From NCBI GenBank assembly GCA_032158295.1, contig CM063261.1, positions 2,666,001 through 2,730,000 of the forward strand: DNA of 64,000 nt, given 5' to 3'. Each line of letters begins with the position of its first letter. Within the stretch, counting starts at the first letter, position 1. Source of the stretch: Pycnopodia helianthoides (lineage: Eukaryota > Echinodermata > Asteroidea > Forcipulatida > Asteriidae). This document shows positions 32,354-44,584 of this stretch, piece by piece. Under the pieces are notes generated by a model. That model searched no databases. It was not told where the DNA came from and was given only the letters and a program-made list of their open reading frames with translations. Position numbers and translations under genes: made by a program.

Positions 32354-33269
32354 ACGCTCGATTGACTCTTTTTTGCAATTAAATTACGTAAGCTTGACGT
32401 CCATTTGGACGACATTAATTAAGGTGGAGGAAAAAAGGGAGGGGTCTCTCCGAAGTTACAAACAGCACTAGAAAACATACAGTGGCAACAGGAACAATCC
32501 GACTAAAGTTAGCCTGAACTCTGTCTAGTCGACGATGAGTGTATTACGCTACTCGACTATTTGGAACCAGCCCATCACCAGGCATGGGCGCATCGCTGGT
32601 TTATCAATAGCCGCTTTCATAGCACAGTGCACCCGGAGTACCAGTTATCAGAAGAAGAAAAAAGATAATGTACGTTTACCCAAAATATTTTTGTGATAGC
32701 GTTGACCTGACATGACTATAGCATGGCCCACGCACGTCACTAACCAACCACTAGTTAACCATTGGTCCTTGCGCGAACCTGCTCATTGTTGACAGATCAG
32801 CTGATGAGGCGACATCATTTAAAATTTGGCAACTTTAAACCAATAGCCAAGCATTTAAATAGACAGCAATGCATCTTGAGAGAGTACAAGCTGCCAAGAT
32901 ATAAATATGCCAGGTTTTATGGTCGTACACCATATTGCTTCAAAATCTACACGGCCATATTTGACCGTGCAAGCCTTTTTAAACTTGCCTCTGACAAGAA
33001 TTACTAAGAATTTTGAGTGTATAATATTAACGAACTTTGAAGAAGTGATGCGATCAGACAACGGAGCCTGACAACACACCAAAAAGCGATAAAGGATAAT
33101 TAAAAAAAAAAAAAAAAAAAAAGGCAAAGGCGAATTTATTTTCACAATTTATTATGTTAATATTATAATTAGCGTAAACTTTGCATGCCTTGTGATTTCT
33201 ATTCCGGTCAACTTCTTTTATTGTAGATACAACTTATAAAATTCAAGTGGATCCACACTATTAGCAATA
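32354..33269. other. Intergenic, no gene seen
   Basis: 3' flank of GPCR 2. A poly-A run lies at about 33102-33122. No clear polyadenylation signal was assigned. Confidence 0.45.
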
Positions 33270-33545
33270 ATAATAACTAGTTCTTATATAGCGCATTTCA
33301 CAATAACGTATCAATGCGCTTTACTTTAGTGCCATGGTCATTGGGCCAATAATAGCATTCCTGTACTTGTTCTCAGCTCCCTGGGGAGTATACAGCCCTG
33401 TGCTGCCGTGGCGCTCCGAAGGCTTTTTCTTACACAATATCAACCTCTACCCTCGCAGGTACCCATTTATACCCCTAGGTGAAGAGAAGCAATTACATTG
33501 AAGCATCTTGCGCAAGGGCACAATTAGTGTCATGACCGGGATTCA
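33270..33545 (-). mobile_element. SINE-like repeat ('ttcttatatagcgcattt' family), copy 1
   Basis: Contains 'agttcttatatagcgcattt', 'tcaatgcgcttta', 'ctcgcaggtacccatttata' and 'catgaccgggattcaac'. These recur in this order in a dispersed repeat I know from many marine invertebrate and deuterostome genomes. The last block resembles an inverted tRNA B box. A (CT)n tract follows at 33674. Confidence 0.7.
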
Positions 33546-33887
33546 ACAGTTCCCCGTCGAAGTTGCAAACGGCAGCAGAAAACGATCGATTTTTATAGGT
33601 ACCTTCCCTCTATTACGTTGCTTGTTGTACCTGCCCACTCATAAACCTTGACCAACTTCATGACACACCAGCCTCTCTCTCTCTCTCTCTCTCTCTCAAT
33701 TTCGAGTATTATTAACCCAGATAAATTAACGAAGTGTTTCTTAATGTGACATCGTTTAGATGAAGCTGTGAGTAACCTCTGGCGATTTAATTCACTTTCG
33801 ATTTTTACAGAGTCACGTGTGTACGTTGAGTAATAAATTAATAATTTTGACCTCGAACTTGGCTTCAAGCGGTTTGATTTTTGTCCG

Positions 33888-34212
33888 ACAATAACAATGA
33901 CATTGCGCAGTTCTTATGCAGCGCTTTGTCTCAAACAGTCCTTCATTTTATCCACAGGATATGCGGAGCTGTTTCTAAAAGGCCCATTAGGGGCACAAAG
34001 GTGATGTGGCGCATTCCGCAGCCAACCGTATACCAGAAATCACAAGGGCAACTCGATCGGTTCGTTCACGTGCATTACAACACAACGCACGGAACCTCAC
34101 GGCTTTACTCCCCCATCTGACGGACGAGGCAATAATGGCGAAGTGTAAGTGTCAAGACCGGGACTCGAACCCACACTCGGCTGTCAGTGCGCTTGTTTAC
34201 CGCTCGCGATGT
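33888..34212 (-). mobile_element. SINE-like repeat, copy 2
   Basis: 'cagttcttatgcagcgcttt' at the left and 'caagaccgggactcgaaccc' with 'gtttaccgctcg' at the right match the same family as 33270 and 56476. The overlapping 79-96 residue frames are not genes. Confidence 0.65.
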
Positions 34213-34222
34213 TTTCTTCCCG

Positions 34223-34320
34223 TACCATCACACGCTGGCTATATTATTGCATACACGCATTAGGTATGGGCGCCTTCCCGGATCCCTTCACTGTTGACCC
34301 CGTAGCCAGCGTGTGGTATC
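34223..34320. mobile_element. Inverted-repeat element related to 10124
   Basis: 'accatcacacgctggctat' pairs with 'gtagccagcgtgtggta'. The segment 'cccttcactgttgaccccgt' resembles 'cccttaactgttgactccgt' in the palindrome at 10124, so both belong to one diverged family. Confidence 0.6.
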
Positions 34321-35216
34321 AAAAAAAAATAATAATAAAAATGCGGACCGCTCGGCCACAATACCGTAAACAATGGATCTTTTATGACGAAATGGCACCC
34401 CTACACCCAATATCCCCCCTAACCCAACAACAACAATAACCCATCACCGCTTCTTCAGAAGAACACACCCTGAATCTATTTTCAATTTAAATCGATTTTT
34501 AATTTCTTTTATTTTTGGCTTTATGGTAAAAATTTTTGTCAGTGGCGCCTTCATAAAATATCCTTGAAGTCATCAGTCGAAACACACTTCTAAGTTGTAC
34601 ATTATTGACAAAGTGTCTTCGAAGAATATCTGATGTTTGGAACGTAAGATTGAAGAGGGATCATCAATTTTATAAAATCCTGACGTAGTGTGCCTTCGAA
34701 CAGTGTCTATTTCAAACACATTGAGCGGACGTGAGACAACAAAACACTCTGCCCAGCATTGACAGTGAGCGCAAACATTTGTCTGGCTGTTTGACACTTA
34801 CAAAAGAAATACATTACGGTGTCAAAGCCGGCGAACAAATTAACTAGTTTAATAACAAGTGGGTGTTTGTTTTGTTTATGTGCTCACACGACAGAATGCA
34901 AGAAGCGTGACTGACAAATGGACGGTCGTCAACAACCGCAGACCGTTTATTGTACTCACATGAGTAATAAATGCCTATAATTAACCTTTAGAGCTGGAGT
35001 GAATGTAAAAATAATCATGAAGGCGTCACTTGTTTTTTAATTAAAGGCGAGTCGAAGTTTACCAACTTCATTGTGAGATACATTGAAATAATGGCAATCA
35101 AATAAGTTTTCACTTTTCAGGAAATGTGAAACGGATTACAATAGACCCTTGCATATGACGTCACACTCTCAAACGGCGCCCTCACTTGGGGCAAAAGGAG
35201 GCAGATCATTAGATAG

Positions 35217-35375
35217 GCCCTTTTCGAATTCACGGCTTCGGCTCCAAAATCGGCTCAGGCTAGCTAGGCTCCCTCAATTATTTTAACTTACGCATGCCTT
35301 GCGGTCAGGGTTTCAGACAAGAAAACTGGGCCTGAAGCCCAATCCGGAGCCGAAGCCGTGGATTCGAAAAGGGCC
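35217..35375. mobile_element. TIR element with 30-bp ends (159 bp)
   Basis: 'ggcccttttcgaattcacgg' and the rest of the left end are almost exactly inverted at the right end ('ccgtggattcgaaaagggcc'). The inner part of the TIR contains the 'ccgaagccg'-type hexamers also seen around 63180-63355. Repeat J follows directly. Confidence 0.85.
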
Positions 35376-35520
35376 ATAGACTGGTCCCCTGTCCTTATCC
35401 GCAAGACCGCAATGGGATGCGAGGTCAAAGGTGCGTTTGTCAGGATTCCTCCAAACGCTCGAAGTCGGTCTCTGGCGTTATTCACGAGCCTCAAAGTGTG
35501 ACGTCAGATGATCGGGCTAA
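35376..35520 (+). repeat. Repeat J, copy 2
   Basis: 'gactggtcccctgtccttat' followed by the same ordered blocks as 25611-25770, including 'caaaggtgcgtttgtcagga' and 'gtgacgtcagatg'. It abuts the TIR element at 35217. Confidence 0.8.
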
Positions 35521-35564
35521 TCATTAGACGAAAGCATGGAGCTATATGTTATTTTGGGGTTGAA

Positions 35565-36000
35565 CAAAGGAAAATTGACAGGAACGAGATTTGAGCCTGC
35601 GACCTCCGGATTAACGTGCCGGCGTTCCACCAGTTGAGCCATCTAGCCCTAATGTTGGCGGTCTCCCTATTTTGGCAATATCTTTTTCGGGGTGCCAGTC
35701 AAAAGCCATTCAACCTGTGACTGCTGTGTAGCCAGGGATCACACCCAAGTTTCTGATACAACCTGGGAAGCGCAACCAGGAGATCACCTTACGGGATGCG
35801 ACTTTTTATTTCAAATATCAAGTTAAAAAACCACAAAGGAAACTGACTGTGTAAAGTTTAATTGATTTGGGGTTGAACAAACACAAATTTACCAGAGCTG
35901 GATTTGAAACATCGACCTCCGGAATGTGCCGGCGCTCCGGCCCTACCAACTTAGCCATCTAGTCCTAAATGTTGGCAGTCTCCCTACTACTGACGACAAT
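35565..36000 (-). mobile_element. Composite tRNA-like SINE, two heads around a shared core
   Basis: Two tRNA-like modules on - (35573-35690 and 35865-35995) each carry a B-box-like 'gattt/gaacc' region, 'cctccgga' and a 'gagccatctag'/'agccatctag' A-box-like part. They flank a ~155-bp core ('gccattcaacctgtgactgc ... ggaaactgactg'). The same core and modules recur at 54330-54745. Not functional tRNA genes: the acceptor stems do not pair. Confidence 0.72.
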
Positions 36001-36069
36001 GTGCGTGTGACCTCAGCGTACCGACAGCGTTGCACGGTATGATTTGCGAGTTCGTGATTTCGGATTCTG

Positions 36070-36120
36070 AAACCTCCCCATTTTGCTGAATAGCACGGAA
36101 GCGAATTGCCGCGCCACATG

Positions 36121-36159
<39 letters not shown>

Positions 36160-36212
36160 CTCAACGTGATAAGGTTGTTTTTATTCACGTGGCGGCAAAA
36201 CGCTTCCGTAGA
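36070..36212. repeat. Inverted repeat around a 36-base poly-A tract
   Basis: 'cacggaagcgaattgccgcg' pairs with 'cggcaaaacgcttccgt'; between them are 36 consecutive A (36121-36156). Probably a TIR element with an expanded A tract. The poly-Phe frame on - is an artefact. Confidence 0.7.
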
Positions 36213-37103
36213 ATAGAGTGACACCTTTACAACAAAACAACACAGAAGAGATTGGTAAGTAATGTTGTTCGCTCGTGTGTAAATCCTACAAAGTGCCATC
36301 CGTAGATGCTTGCGTGATTCGATTATGAGCTGCAGATTATTTCCCTAGTGGGCAAATCAAAATTATCTAGACCAAGGACACGATTGACGAACTGACGTCG
36401 ATTCGAGCGCTGCTAACTTCCATCCATCGTCCGTTGTATTTTTTAACCGTCACCACTATGATCCCTCCAAATAGTTTGATTGATGGTGACCCAAGATGAG
36501 GCCAGAGTGATGGATAATTGATTAATAACAGGGAAGAATCGATTACATTGTTCACCCATCCCGTGAGTAGGCCGGCGAGCAGATGTCAGGTGGACAAATA
36601 AAACCAGCTCAGTGCAGTAAACTGCAGTCCTTTACACAAAAATGTATACTGGTTGGTGATAGCATAGAGAAAGGACCGTGGGTCCCTATGGTGATAGTAA
36701 GTTACGGAAGCTACTAACAAGCGACCAACCGTCAAGCTTACGAGTGGGGCGATTTGTCAATAACGCACTCCATTTCAGATTCAATTTGTTGCATAGAAAG
36801 CCGGGATTAAACTTTCTCGAGCCATCAAACTTGTGTTCACAAATTTTAACACAAAATACAGATATTTCATTACATTCATCATGCTTCCAACGGATAATTA
36901 TTTATTTAGTTTTTTTTTAAAGATGGTTGTCGATCAACGTTCACCCATTATCAATAATTAATCGATATATCAATTTAACATGATTAAAGAGTTGACTGTT
37001 TCTGTAAAGTCTTTGATACAGACAAAAGCAATAACAGGATACTTGTTTAGATCAATCAGACAGAAGCCGTCTGATAATTTAAAAATCGCATCACACTCGT
37101 CTG

Positions 37104-37145
37104 CCACTAGAGGGCGCTATTCGACAAATGAGGGCGCTCTAGTGG
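37104..37145. promoter_or_regulatory. Facing CTCF-like motifs
   Basis: CCACTAGAGGGCGC at 37104-37117 fits the full 14-base CTCF core CCASYAGRKGGCRS; on -, CCACTAGAGCGC at 37134-37145 is a weaker inverted partner. Another 'agagcgccctctag' occurs near 37541. Binding is unproven, and the motif may also be the end of a repeat. Confidence 0.35.
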
Positions 37146-37620
37146 CTACAGATGGCGCTACGTTTGAACACGGATGACAGAGGAAAGTGATGTCATAAAA
37201 GTCACACCAGACAACTACACTGAAATTCTTGTAAAATTTGAAAGCGCGCGGAAAATAGTGGATCCGGAGCATCACACAATGTTGTCTACAAGTAGGGGTA
37301 CGGGGGGGGGTCTCTTGTTAAGATTTATGATGCTGCGCTTGTAGTCGTATGTGAAACGTCAACTCTTTTGTTTACGTTTTAAACTTTACTTATACAACTT
37401 AGGTTTAACTGAACAAAATAAACCTCTAATCGACGGGCTTTAAAATGTTATTCCCTATGAGGCAATCGTTAGATACAGTAAGCACTAAAATAGATGGCTA
37501 ATGACACGGAAATTATATACTATTTTTCGGTTTATTTTAGAGCGCCCTCTAGAGTCAGCATTGTGATATTGACAATAACTTCATATATGTATATATATTA
37601 TTTATATATCTCGGCGGCAG

Positions 37621-37799
37621 CCATCGAAGAGTATCGCCAAGTGTTCGTGGCGTGTCATCAGTTAACCGGGAACCAGGCGTTAAAATCAAGAGTCGGGTTC
37701 CACGACTATAGTTGTGTTGTAACTACAGCGGACAAAGCCGAGCTGCACGCGACGTCCAAGATGGCTGCCGTCCAGACAAGTGTTCATAAAGATGAATAA
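37621..37799 (+). CDS. Weak candidate 3'-terminal exon
   Basis: After an AG at 37619-37620, an open frame of about 59 codons runs to a TAA at 37797-37799 that overlaps AATAAA. Codons have a coding-like look (GTG TTC GTG GCG, GAG CTG CAC GCG ACG) and GC content is above the flanks. There is no pyrimidine tract before the AG, no upstream partner exon was found, and I recognise no domain. The phase does not fit GPCR 2 exon 2. It could be a last exon of an unseen gene or chance. Confidence 0.22.
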
Positions 37800-38298
37800 A
37801 TTCAAAAGTATAAGACAGATTCTAATACATCCGTCCGAATTATCTACACGACTTAAAGATATAAGAAATATAACATTAATAATAATAATATATAATCATT
37901 TTCTAGCACTATATGACTTGCACATCGTGGAGTAAATCTAAACTGAGAAGGATCCAAAGAGACAGTAAACGGTGCACTCTAGCTAAATGTACACATACAA
38001 TAGCCACACGAGACACTGTGAGTGAAGCGCATTGAAAAAGAAGGGTTGTGTCTACCAGCCTCGCGCCAACCGAGCCCTTCCGTGCCTCGGGGCAATCCGT
38101 GACAAAAATCACGAGTATCATTAAACTCAGATTGACACTCGATCACCATGATGACAAAGAATAAAAAAACATCACCTCTAATTCTATGTGCTCAGACAAC
38201 TACAAATTTGAGATTCGATTACAGATAACGCTATTCAATTATTATCAAATCTTGCTCGCCTTCGATAAAGTTGAATAATGGAGATGCTCCACGGTGAT
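37800..38298. other. Intergenic, no gene seen
   Basis: AT-rich; no reading frame, exon or repeat family recognised. Confidence 0.45.
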
Positions 38299-38763
38299 AA
38301 TCTCGACCCGTGAATCAGCGAACAATTCGATTAGCCGAAACCGTTTTTGTTTTTTTTAGTATTCGCTTCTTGTCAAATTTGATGGACTAGTCAACCACCC
38401 GAGTTATATTGGATTATTTGCAATCGTTACTCGCTCAAGCAAAACATTTACTGCTGCAGCAGATTAACTACTTAAAAAATGATGATGATTGAAGTTTAGA
38501 CAAACACGTTATATATTTCAGATAATAATCTCCCGTGAATCATCGAAAAATTCGATTAGCCGAAACCGTTTTAAAAAAAAAGTTTTTTGATATGTGTTCG
38601 CTTCTCGTCAAATTTGATGGACTAGTCAACCACTCGAGTTCTATTTGATTATTTGCAATCGTTACTCGCTCAAGCAAAACAATTACTGCTACATCAGATT
38701 TACTACTTAAAAAATGATGATGACTGAAGTTCAGACAAAAACGTTATTTATTTCAGATAAAAT
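38299..38763 (+). repeat. Tandem duplication, ~232-bp unit
   Basis: Two copies in a row share 'tcgattagccgaaaccgttt', 'gtcaaatttgatggactagt', 'ttgcaatcgttactcgctca' and 'ttaaaaaatgatgatga'. Divergence is roughly ten percent by eye. Non-coding. Confidence 0.9.
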
Positions 38764-40142
38764 CGCTCGCGTATAAACGAAGTAATCACACAATGTGTAC
38801 CGTCTTGCCAAAAACACATTCTACTTTTTGTTCTGTCACACGAATTTTGGCGAAATTGACTGCGTTTCGCGGCCGGCCATTCTTCTTACGCTTCGACACA
38901 GTTGAAAATCATTTTTTTAAACTGTAGCCACAGCTGAAAACAAAATAAGTGTACGAACAAATTTCCACAAAAACCTACAACGTTGATGCTGCGAGCATTA
39001 CTTGTCCAAAATGAGAGAGTCGAATTCAAGGGAAATGTATACATGTGCCTAAGGTAAGGTTTTTACAACAGAACTCTTAAACAAGCCATGCACACAAATT
39101 ATTTGCAGTTTAAGTGAATAACTGGTACTATAAATCTGCCGTTTTCTATTTCAACTCGACAGTTTTTTTTCCTGGTGATTTCAGGTTTTTCCCGCGCTCC
39201 TCTCCATCTCGCCATTTCTGCTCCAAGAAAATAGGAACAATTATTCCACAAATCTAGTACTGCCATTGGTTCTATACATCGTGTATACCAGCGAGTTCTC
39301 CGTAATAATGACAATGGGTAATCAAGGCAACCAGGTCTAGGGCCCTCCGTTGAAGGCCGCAAACACAATAGTCTGTCGTTATTCGTGTTACGAATCAGCC
39401 AAGGGGGGAATGTTGCGCACGAAAGCGGACTCTTTTTCAATTACAGACATGGACGTCCATAAATAACTCCTGGAAAAAAAGGTTTAATTCTCATGGATAC
39501 CGAAGAGAAGCAACCTAAAGAACTACACATTAACGATGTCCCAAAATACACAAATGCAATAACCATATCATTTGTTGTATCCCCCCCAAAAAACCAAAAA
39601 ACCAAAAACAAATAAGATACATCGGTCCTAGGGTTTGAATCCAACCAATAATTAGATTCCACAGAAATGCTCTGAAAAGCCCAGGGCCGAGATGAATTGT
39701 ATCGCAATAAATAGAATCGCTCAAACAAAGAAAAAAGAAGTAGCCTATAGTTTCATTTAATGTACATGAATCGATTTAGGTTAGTTTTCTTTGTGACGAA
39801 AAGCTCAAAATACAGATGCGACGATTTTTGGAGGGGGGGGGATGGGGATGCAGACTCTTATTAGAAGTTAAATTCATTAAGTTGGCCATTTGACTATCAT
39901 TATTTAGCCAGTCGAAATACATTGTTGTGATAATCGGCTTCGAAAGTGCACGTTTGCGTAACTTTGGACACTGCATATTTTTTTTCAAGAAAGTTGCGCC
40001 ATCGTGTCTCCCATTTCAATGAAGATTATGGTTGAAATGTTCAGTGTTAGCTATACGAGTTTAAAAGAACGTTTTACACACACAAGAAGTTGTCTGAGCA
40101 CTTGAAAGTCTGATTGTCGATTTTGTGTACGGGTGGGGTAGC
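38764..40142. other. Intergenic, no gene seen
   Basis: No exon recognised on either strand; the 95-113 residue frames on - (39099-39728) lack known motifs. Confidence 0.45.
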
Positions 40143-40332
40143 GGTGGTGTACCAATGGCGTATCAAGAGGTCTGTTTACCAAGGTTGTTTGTGCTACCCT
40201 GGTTTACCAGTGGTTTACCAGTGGTTTACCAGTGGTGAAGCGATGGTGTAACGATGGTATATCAAGGGTTTACAAAGGTTGTACCGGTAGTGTCGACCTG
40301 GTTTACCACTGGAGGGCCAGTGGTAAACCAGT
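40143..40332 (+). repeat. Short-unit minisatellite ('tggtttaccag')
   Basis: Imperfect repeats of 11-14 bp around 'ggtttaccagt', best preserved at 40198-40234 and partly inverted at 40320-40335 ('actggagggccagtggtaaac'). Confidence 0.8.
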
Positions 40333-40837
40333 CGTGGATCAATGCAATAACCTAGTGTCACCCTGCTGGACCACTTGTGCACTCATGTTTAAAGAAAGTA
40401 CAATCATCATTCCAGGCTCGGTTAGCGTATGAGGTGTTAAACATTCTCTTGTCCGGACACACAAGCAGGACTTTTTAGCGAATAGCATGGCTGCATTAGC
40501 AAAGACCCGGAACAAATGTTGGGGTTTGCATACTAAAGTTATACACTGCAATGTTCGATTAACCAGATGTCAACATTCTGTTATGAAGTAATACAAAATA
40601 TCAAAATGTTCCAATCCTTTGATTTGCAACTAGCGACATTCATACTGAACTGGTACCCGTGTTCCCTGGTCTCGGGTACAATATCCTAATTGGTCAACCG
40701 ACTTAATAAGTACTTTTATGCATGGTATGATAAAGTTCAAAGTGGAAACAGTTATGGGAGCTGATACTTAAACCAACAAACGTGAGACACTGCAAAGTTC
40801 CAACGCGCGGAACCACGTAGTATCGTGTGATGTTAAC

Positions 40838-41040
40838 GTGATCACTGGGCTCAAATGTGTTCACTTGGCTCAAAACGTCATCATTTGGCTCAATGCGTGA
40901 TCACTGCCTCAATGTGTCACCTGCAGCTCAATGCGTGATCCCTGGGCTCAATGGCGTGGATCCCTGGGCTCAATGCGGGATCACTGGACTAATGCGTGAT
41001 CACTTGACTCAATGCGTGATCAATAGGCAAAATGCGTGGT
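40838..41040 (+). repeat. ~20-bp minisatellite ('gctcaatgcgtgatcactgg')
   Basis: About ten imperfect copies of a 19-20-bp unit containing the palindrome TGATCA. An 80-codon open frame across it is a by-product. Confidence 0.88.
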
Positions 41041-41854
41041 GCGTGAGATACGAGACCTTCCTTCAGATAGGAGGCTTTGATTGGCCAAACTCCTCTTGAA
41101 AATTTTACAAGGAATCAGCAAAATACTGGTTTGGTAAATAGTTACAACGGGAGCTTCTCAGAACACGACTAACGTGGTGCTCCGACGAGTGGTGAAATAA
41201 AGTGAGTGGTGAAATCGCTTGCAATAACGTCATTGGGTGAGAGGCACAAGGCACAAACGTCCACTTCCTTCGGACATTAAAACCACAAACACTAAATCAA
41301 AGAGCCGGCCCGACTGCTGTTTCCTGTAACATCACGAGAGAGAAAAAAAGGCCTTCAATATACGTAGACCATGACGTCAACCGTACGTAAAAACCAGATG
41401 GTAACCGATCGGAAAAGCTGGTCAGTGTGTGGTTGAAGGCCTTCCTGGCGTTTTCATAAAAGGATATTCGGCGACCAACTCAATTTGTATCCTGAAAACG
41501 ATCACAACCATTGCTTTAAAATGTTCCCAGCGTCATTTGGATGTTTTCAAACGTTAAGACTTCGAAGTCAATCTCCCGACTTATTCTATCTACATACAAA
41601 TGTGAGAAGAAAAACACTCGCACCGTTCACCCCCTCACGAGTCCCCAATAAAGTTTTAAAAGTGTAGAATCGAACGGCACCAATTAGCGCGCATTTTCAC
41701 GACATCATCAGTGCTCATCATATCACAACGCAAAGCAAGTGCAATATTCCACCCTGGAGTCAAATCCACCCTAGTGCTGATTTGTGACTTCATCTTCACT
41801 TAAAGATCTGTCAGGACAGCTTTTAAAGAAGGTTTTTTTTTTTTTTAGAGTTCG

Positions 41855-41860
41855 TTTATT
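41855..41860 (-). terminator. Candidate polyadenylation signal for CaMKII
   Basis: AATAAA on - at this position, followed within 10-30 bases by an A-rich tract (the + strand T run at 41833-41846). It lies 2.6 kb beyond the CaMKII stop codon and is the first AATAAA I noticed downstream. Confidence 0.35.
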
Positions 41861-44466
41861 TCAATTAACATTAAAATACGCAGGATCACTATAATCTCAC
41901 TATAATCTCACTGTAATGTGTAATACTTTCTGTGGAACAGTTTAAAACACATCGATGTGCCCAACATTGTACAAAATTTGAGAGAACAGCCAAACAAAAT
42001 GCACACGTGATCAGCCTTCTTCACCCGGTAGTCTCATCACCAGAAGTCAGCGTCTTAACTTCGGCGACTACATAGTGTGTGCGAGCACCACAACGGCTTG
42101 AGAGGAAGGCTACCATACTGAAAAAATCATTCACTCCCTAATTCAACACCCAAGCCACTTCCAGAAGTGGACTTCAACAACCACTCTAAGAATTAAAAAA
42201 AAATGTCTCTCGCACATAGAAAAATATCAGGCAGAGGTGTCTTTGCAAGTTAACAAGTACAGTATGAGTTACTTTGAAAAAAAAAAAATAATAATAATAA
42301 TAATAAAAGCATGGCGATAAAATGAACCATCTTTTTAAACATTGATATAACAATAAACAGGAGCCACCATTTACAGATAATACACCCCAGAACACTACAG
42401 GATCAATCCCGATCATAATTCTTAAACTCCTATAATTCATTAATATGAGATGATCATCACCAAAAATTGTTTTAAGTGTTTGATAAAATGGCACAATAAC
42501 ATCAAAAAGTAGATGAATATTCTAATATTCATTATAGGTTGGTGCTGCAGTCGAATCTTACTCAATTTTCAGTCCTGCAGCCACCGATTGTTATTTAACT
42601 CCCCTAAACCCATACCATACTATTCACATTGATATTAAATATACCAAATTATTAATCATAATTGTACATCAAAGCTTTCTTCGGTAAACAGCCAGCCAAA
42701 TCCAACATCTACTTATGACCTTTCAACTTTGACCCTTCGCGCGTCACCATCAACTCTTTTCTTAAACTTTTCCGTTCATAAACACGTCCGTATCTTTCTC
42801 CCCCACATAACAGGCACTGGAACAAGAAGTTTCTTCAAAAAAAAATCAACAAAAACAAAATTACATTTACTCCACACATGCAGCAACAACTTTTATATCG
42901 AAAACAAAAAAATTAAACAACTTTAGGTCAATCATTACTTTAAATCCCGAAAAATTCTCACAAATTTTTACTATTTCTTGCATAAAAATGGCTCAACAAA
43001 TATACAAATAAGGGCTGTTTTTAAACTGCTTTATATTTCAACGACCCGCTGTATAGGTACCTGGGTTTCTATGGATCTCAACCAGAATTACTAAAATGGC
43101 TGCTATCAACAGTTCTTTAAAACCTGTCTCACTACCATCGACATCTTTTAGTTTTACATCTGATATCTAAAAGTTTTTTAAAAAGAATGTGTTCTCAACC
43201 AAAGGATGGTATTTAGCTAGTAAATTGCATATGATGCATTTGGATTTGGTGTCAGAGGATATAGTGGTATCGTTAAGTTCAACTTTCTATATCCACATCA
43301 GAGTCAAATCTAGCAGGTTGGATGGCGGGGGGGGGGGGTTCGAAACAGATGTATAGTTGTACACCAATTAAGACAACATACAGCAACAAACGCAATCCAA
43401 TAAGGCCAAAAAAGGAGGGTCGGTGAAGACAAATTTGGGGTGACGAGAGAAATCTGGAAACGAGTTCGTGACAATCCTGTATATTGATTCGATACAGTGG
43501 AAAGAAGGGCAGATAGCAACTTCCAGCCATAAAGCAACATGGCTTGATGGGTGTCGCATCTGTAAAACCACCAATCGCCTTATACCGTCACACCAGCTCC
43601 GGTACTAAACAAAACTGTCCTCCGGAAAAAAAGTTCGGGAAGCTTCGGGGAAGCAAATAAACTGAGGAATGAGTATAAAGAACACGAATCATGAAATATC
43701 CTTGACGAGAATACGAGACAAACTGAAAGACAGAATAAAAAAAAAGAACCGCTAAACAATACCAGAAGCTTAGAAGCCTCAAAATTGGCTGTAACTAGCA
43801 ACTACAAACATGATCACTTTCTTTCCCCAAAAACAAAGCCTTCTCCACAGCCTACTCAAGCAAAATTGTATCTTGGTGCTACGAAGAAGAATGAAAAAAA
43901 CTGTAGAGCAAAGTGTTAAGTCTTGTCCCTGAACGTCTTGTACAGGCATTGTCTGTCAGAGAAGTACAAGACACCAGGCGTTCTTGCAATTGACAGTACC
44001 TGTCCAAGCTCAATGCCTCAAACCTAATGAGTGTGGGGGCTTCTGCTAACACTAATGTGCATATCCATGCCACAAGTCCACCACTCCAACAACCCCAATG
44101 TCAGGTTCCATTTTTTCCTTGCCTCTGAAAAACTTAAAGAAAATACAAACAAGCCGGGGCCTCTTCGGCTTCGACCCTGGACCGACTCTAAGCCAGCCAA
44201 ATCCCCAGAACGGAGACAATTCAGAAAACCATCACTCGTTTGAGATTTCATCACAAAGTTGTCACGGTTCAAACAGGGTTTTTGCATTTTCTAAGAGAGT
44301 TACATCTCTACAAAACGGTCAACCCCCCCATCTAAATACCAGCCCTGCAACGGTAACACAGACCACATCAGCTCATTTTAAAAAAGGGATGTGCTTGTCA
44401 AAGGGCTGGGTGGAACGGGGACAAAATGAGGTGGTGGTAAAAGAGGAGCTGCTATCAGGTCCTTGG
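41861..44466 (-). other. Probable CaMKII 3' UTR
   Basis: About 2.6 kb following the CaMKII stop codon on -. None of the dispersed element families recognised elsewhere falls in it, whereas the surrounding DNA is full of them, which fits a transcribed UTR. Long 3' UTRs are common for CaMKII. The 153-codon + strand frame (44098-44559) runs antisense to this region and is rejected. Confidence 0.45.
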
Positions 44467-44584
44467 CTATTTGGTTGGGGCGCTCGGAGCTCCGGAGCGA
44501 TGAAAGTGAATGTTCTGCCATTTACTGTCCCTGCGCTGCCATACCCGTGTCTCCTCTGATTGGTTGGTGACAGGTAAGCCATTC
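44467..44584 (-). CDS. CAMK2: CaMKII last coding exon
   Basis: Acceptor 'caatttcag' then 118 coding bases to a TAG at 44467-44469. The first G completes the Arg codon split with the previous exon. Encodes [20 protein letters not shown] and the end of the hub, including the [10 protein letters not shown] tail. Confidence 0.95.

Noticed and set aside
39099..39728. 95- and 113-codon frames on -
   Set aside because: No recognised domain and no good splice signals; length is within what chance allows in 64 kb.
44098..44559. 153-codon open frame on +
   Set aside because: It runs antisense across the last CaMKII exon and 3' UTR and shows no domain; the - strand reading is unambiguous.
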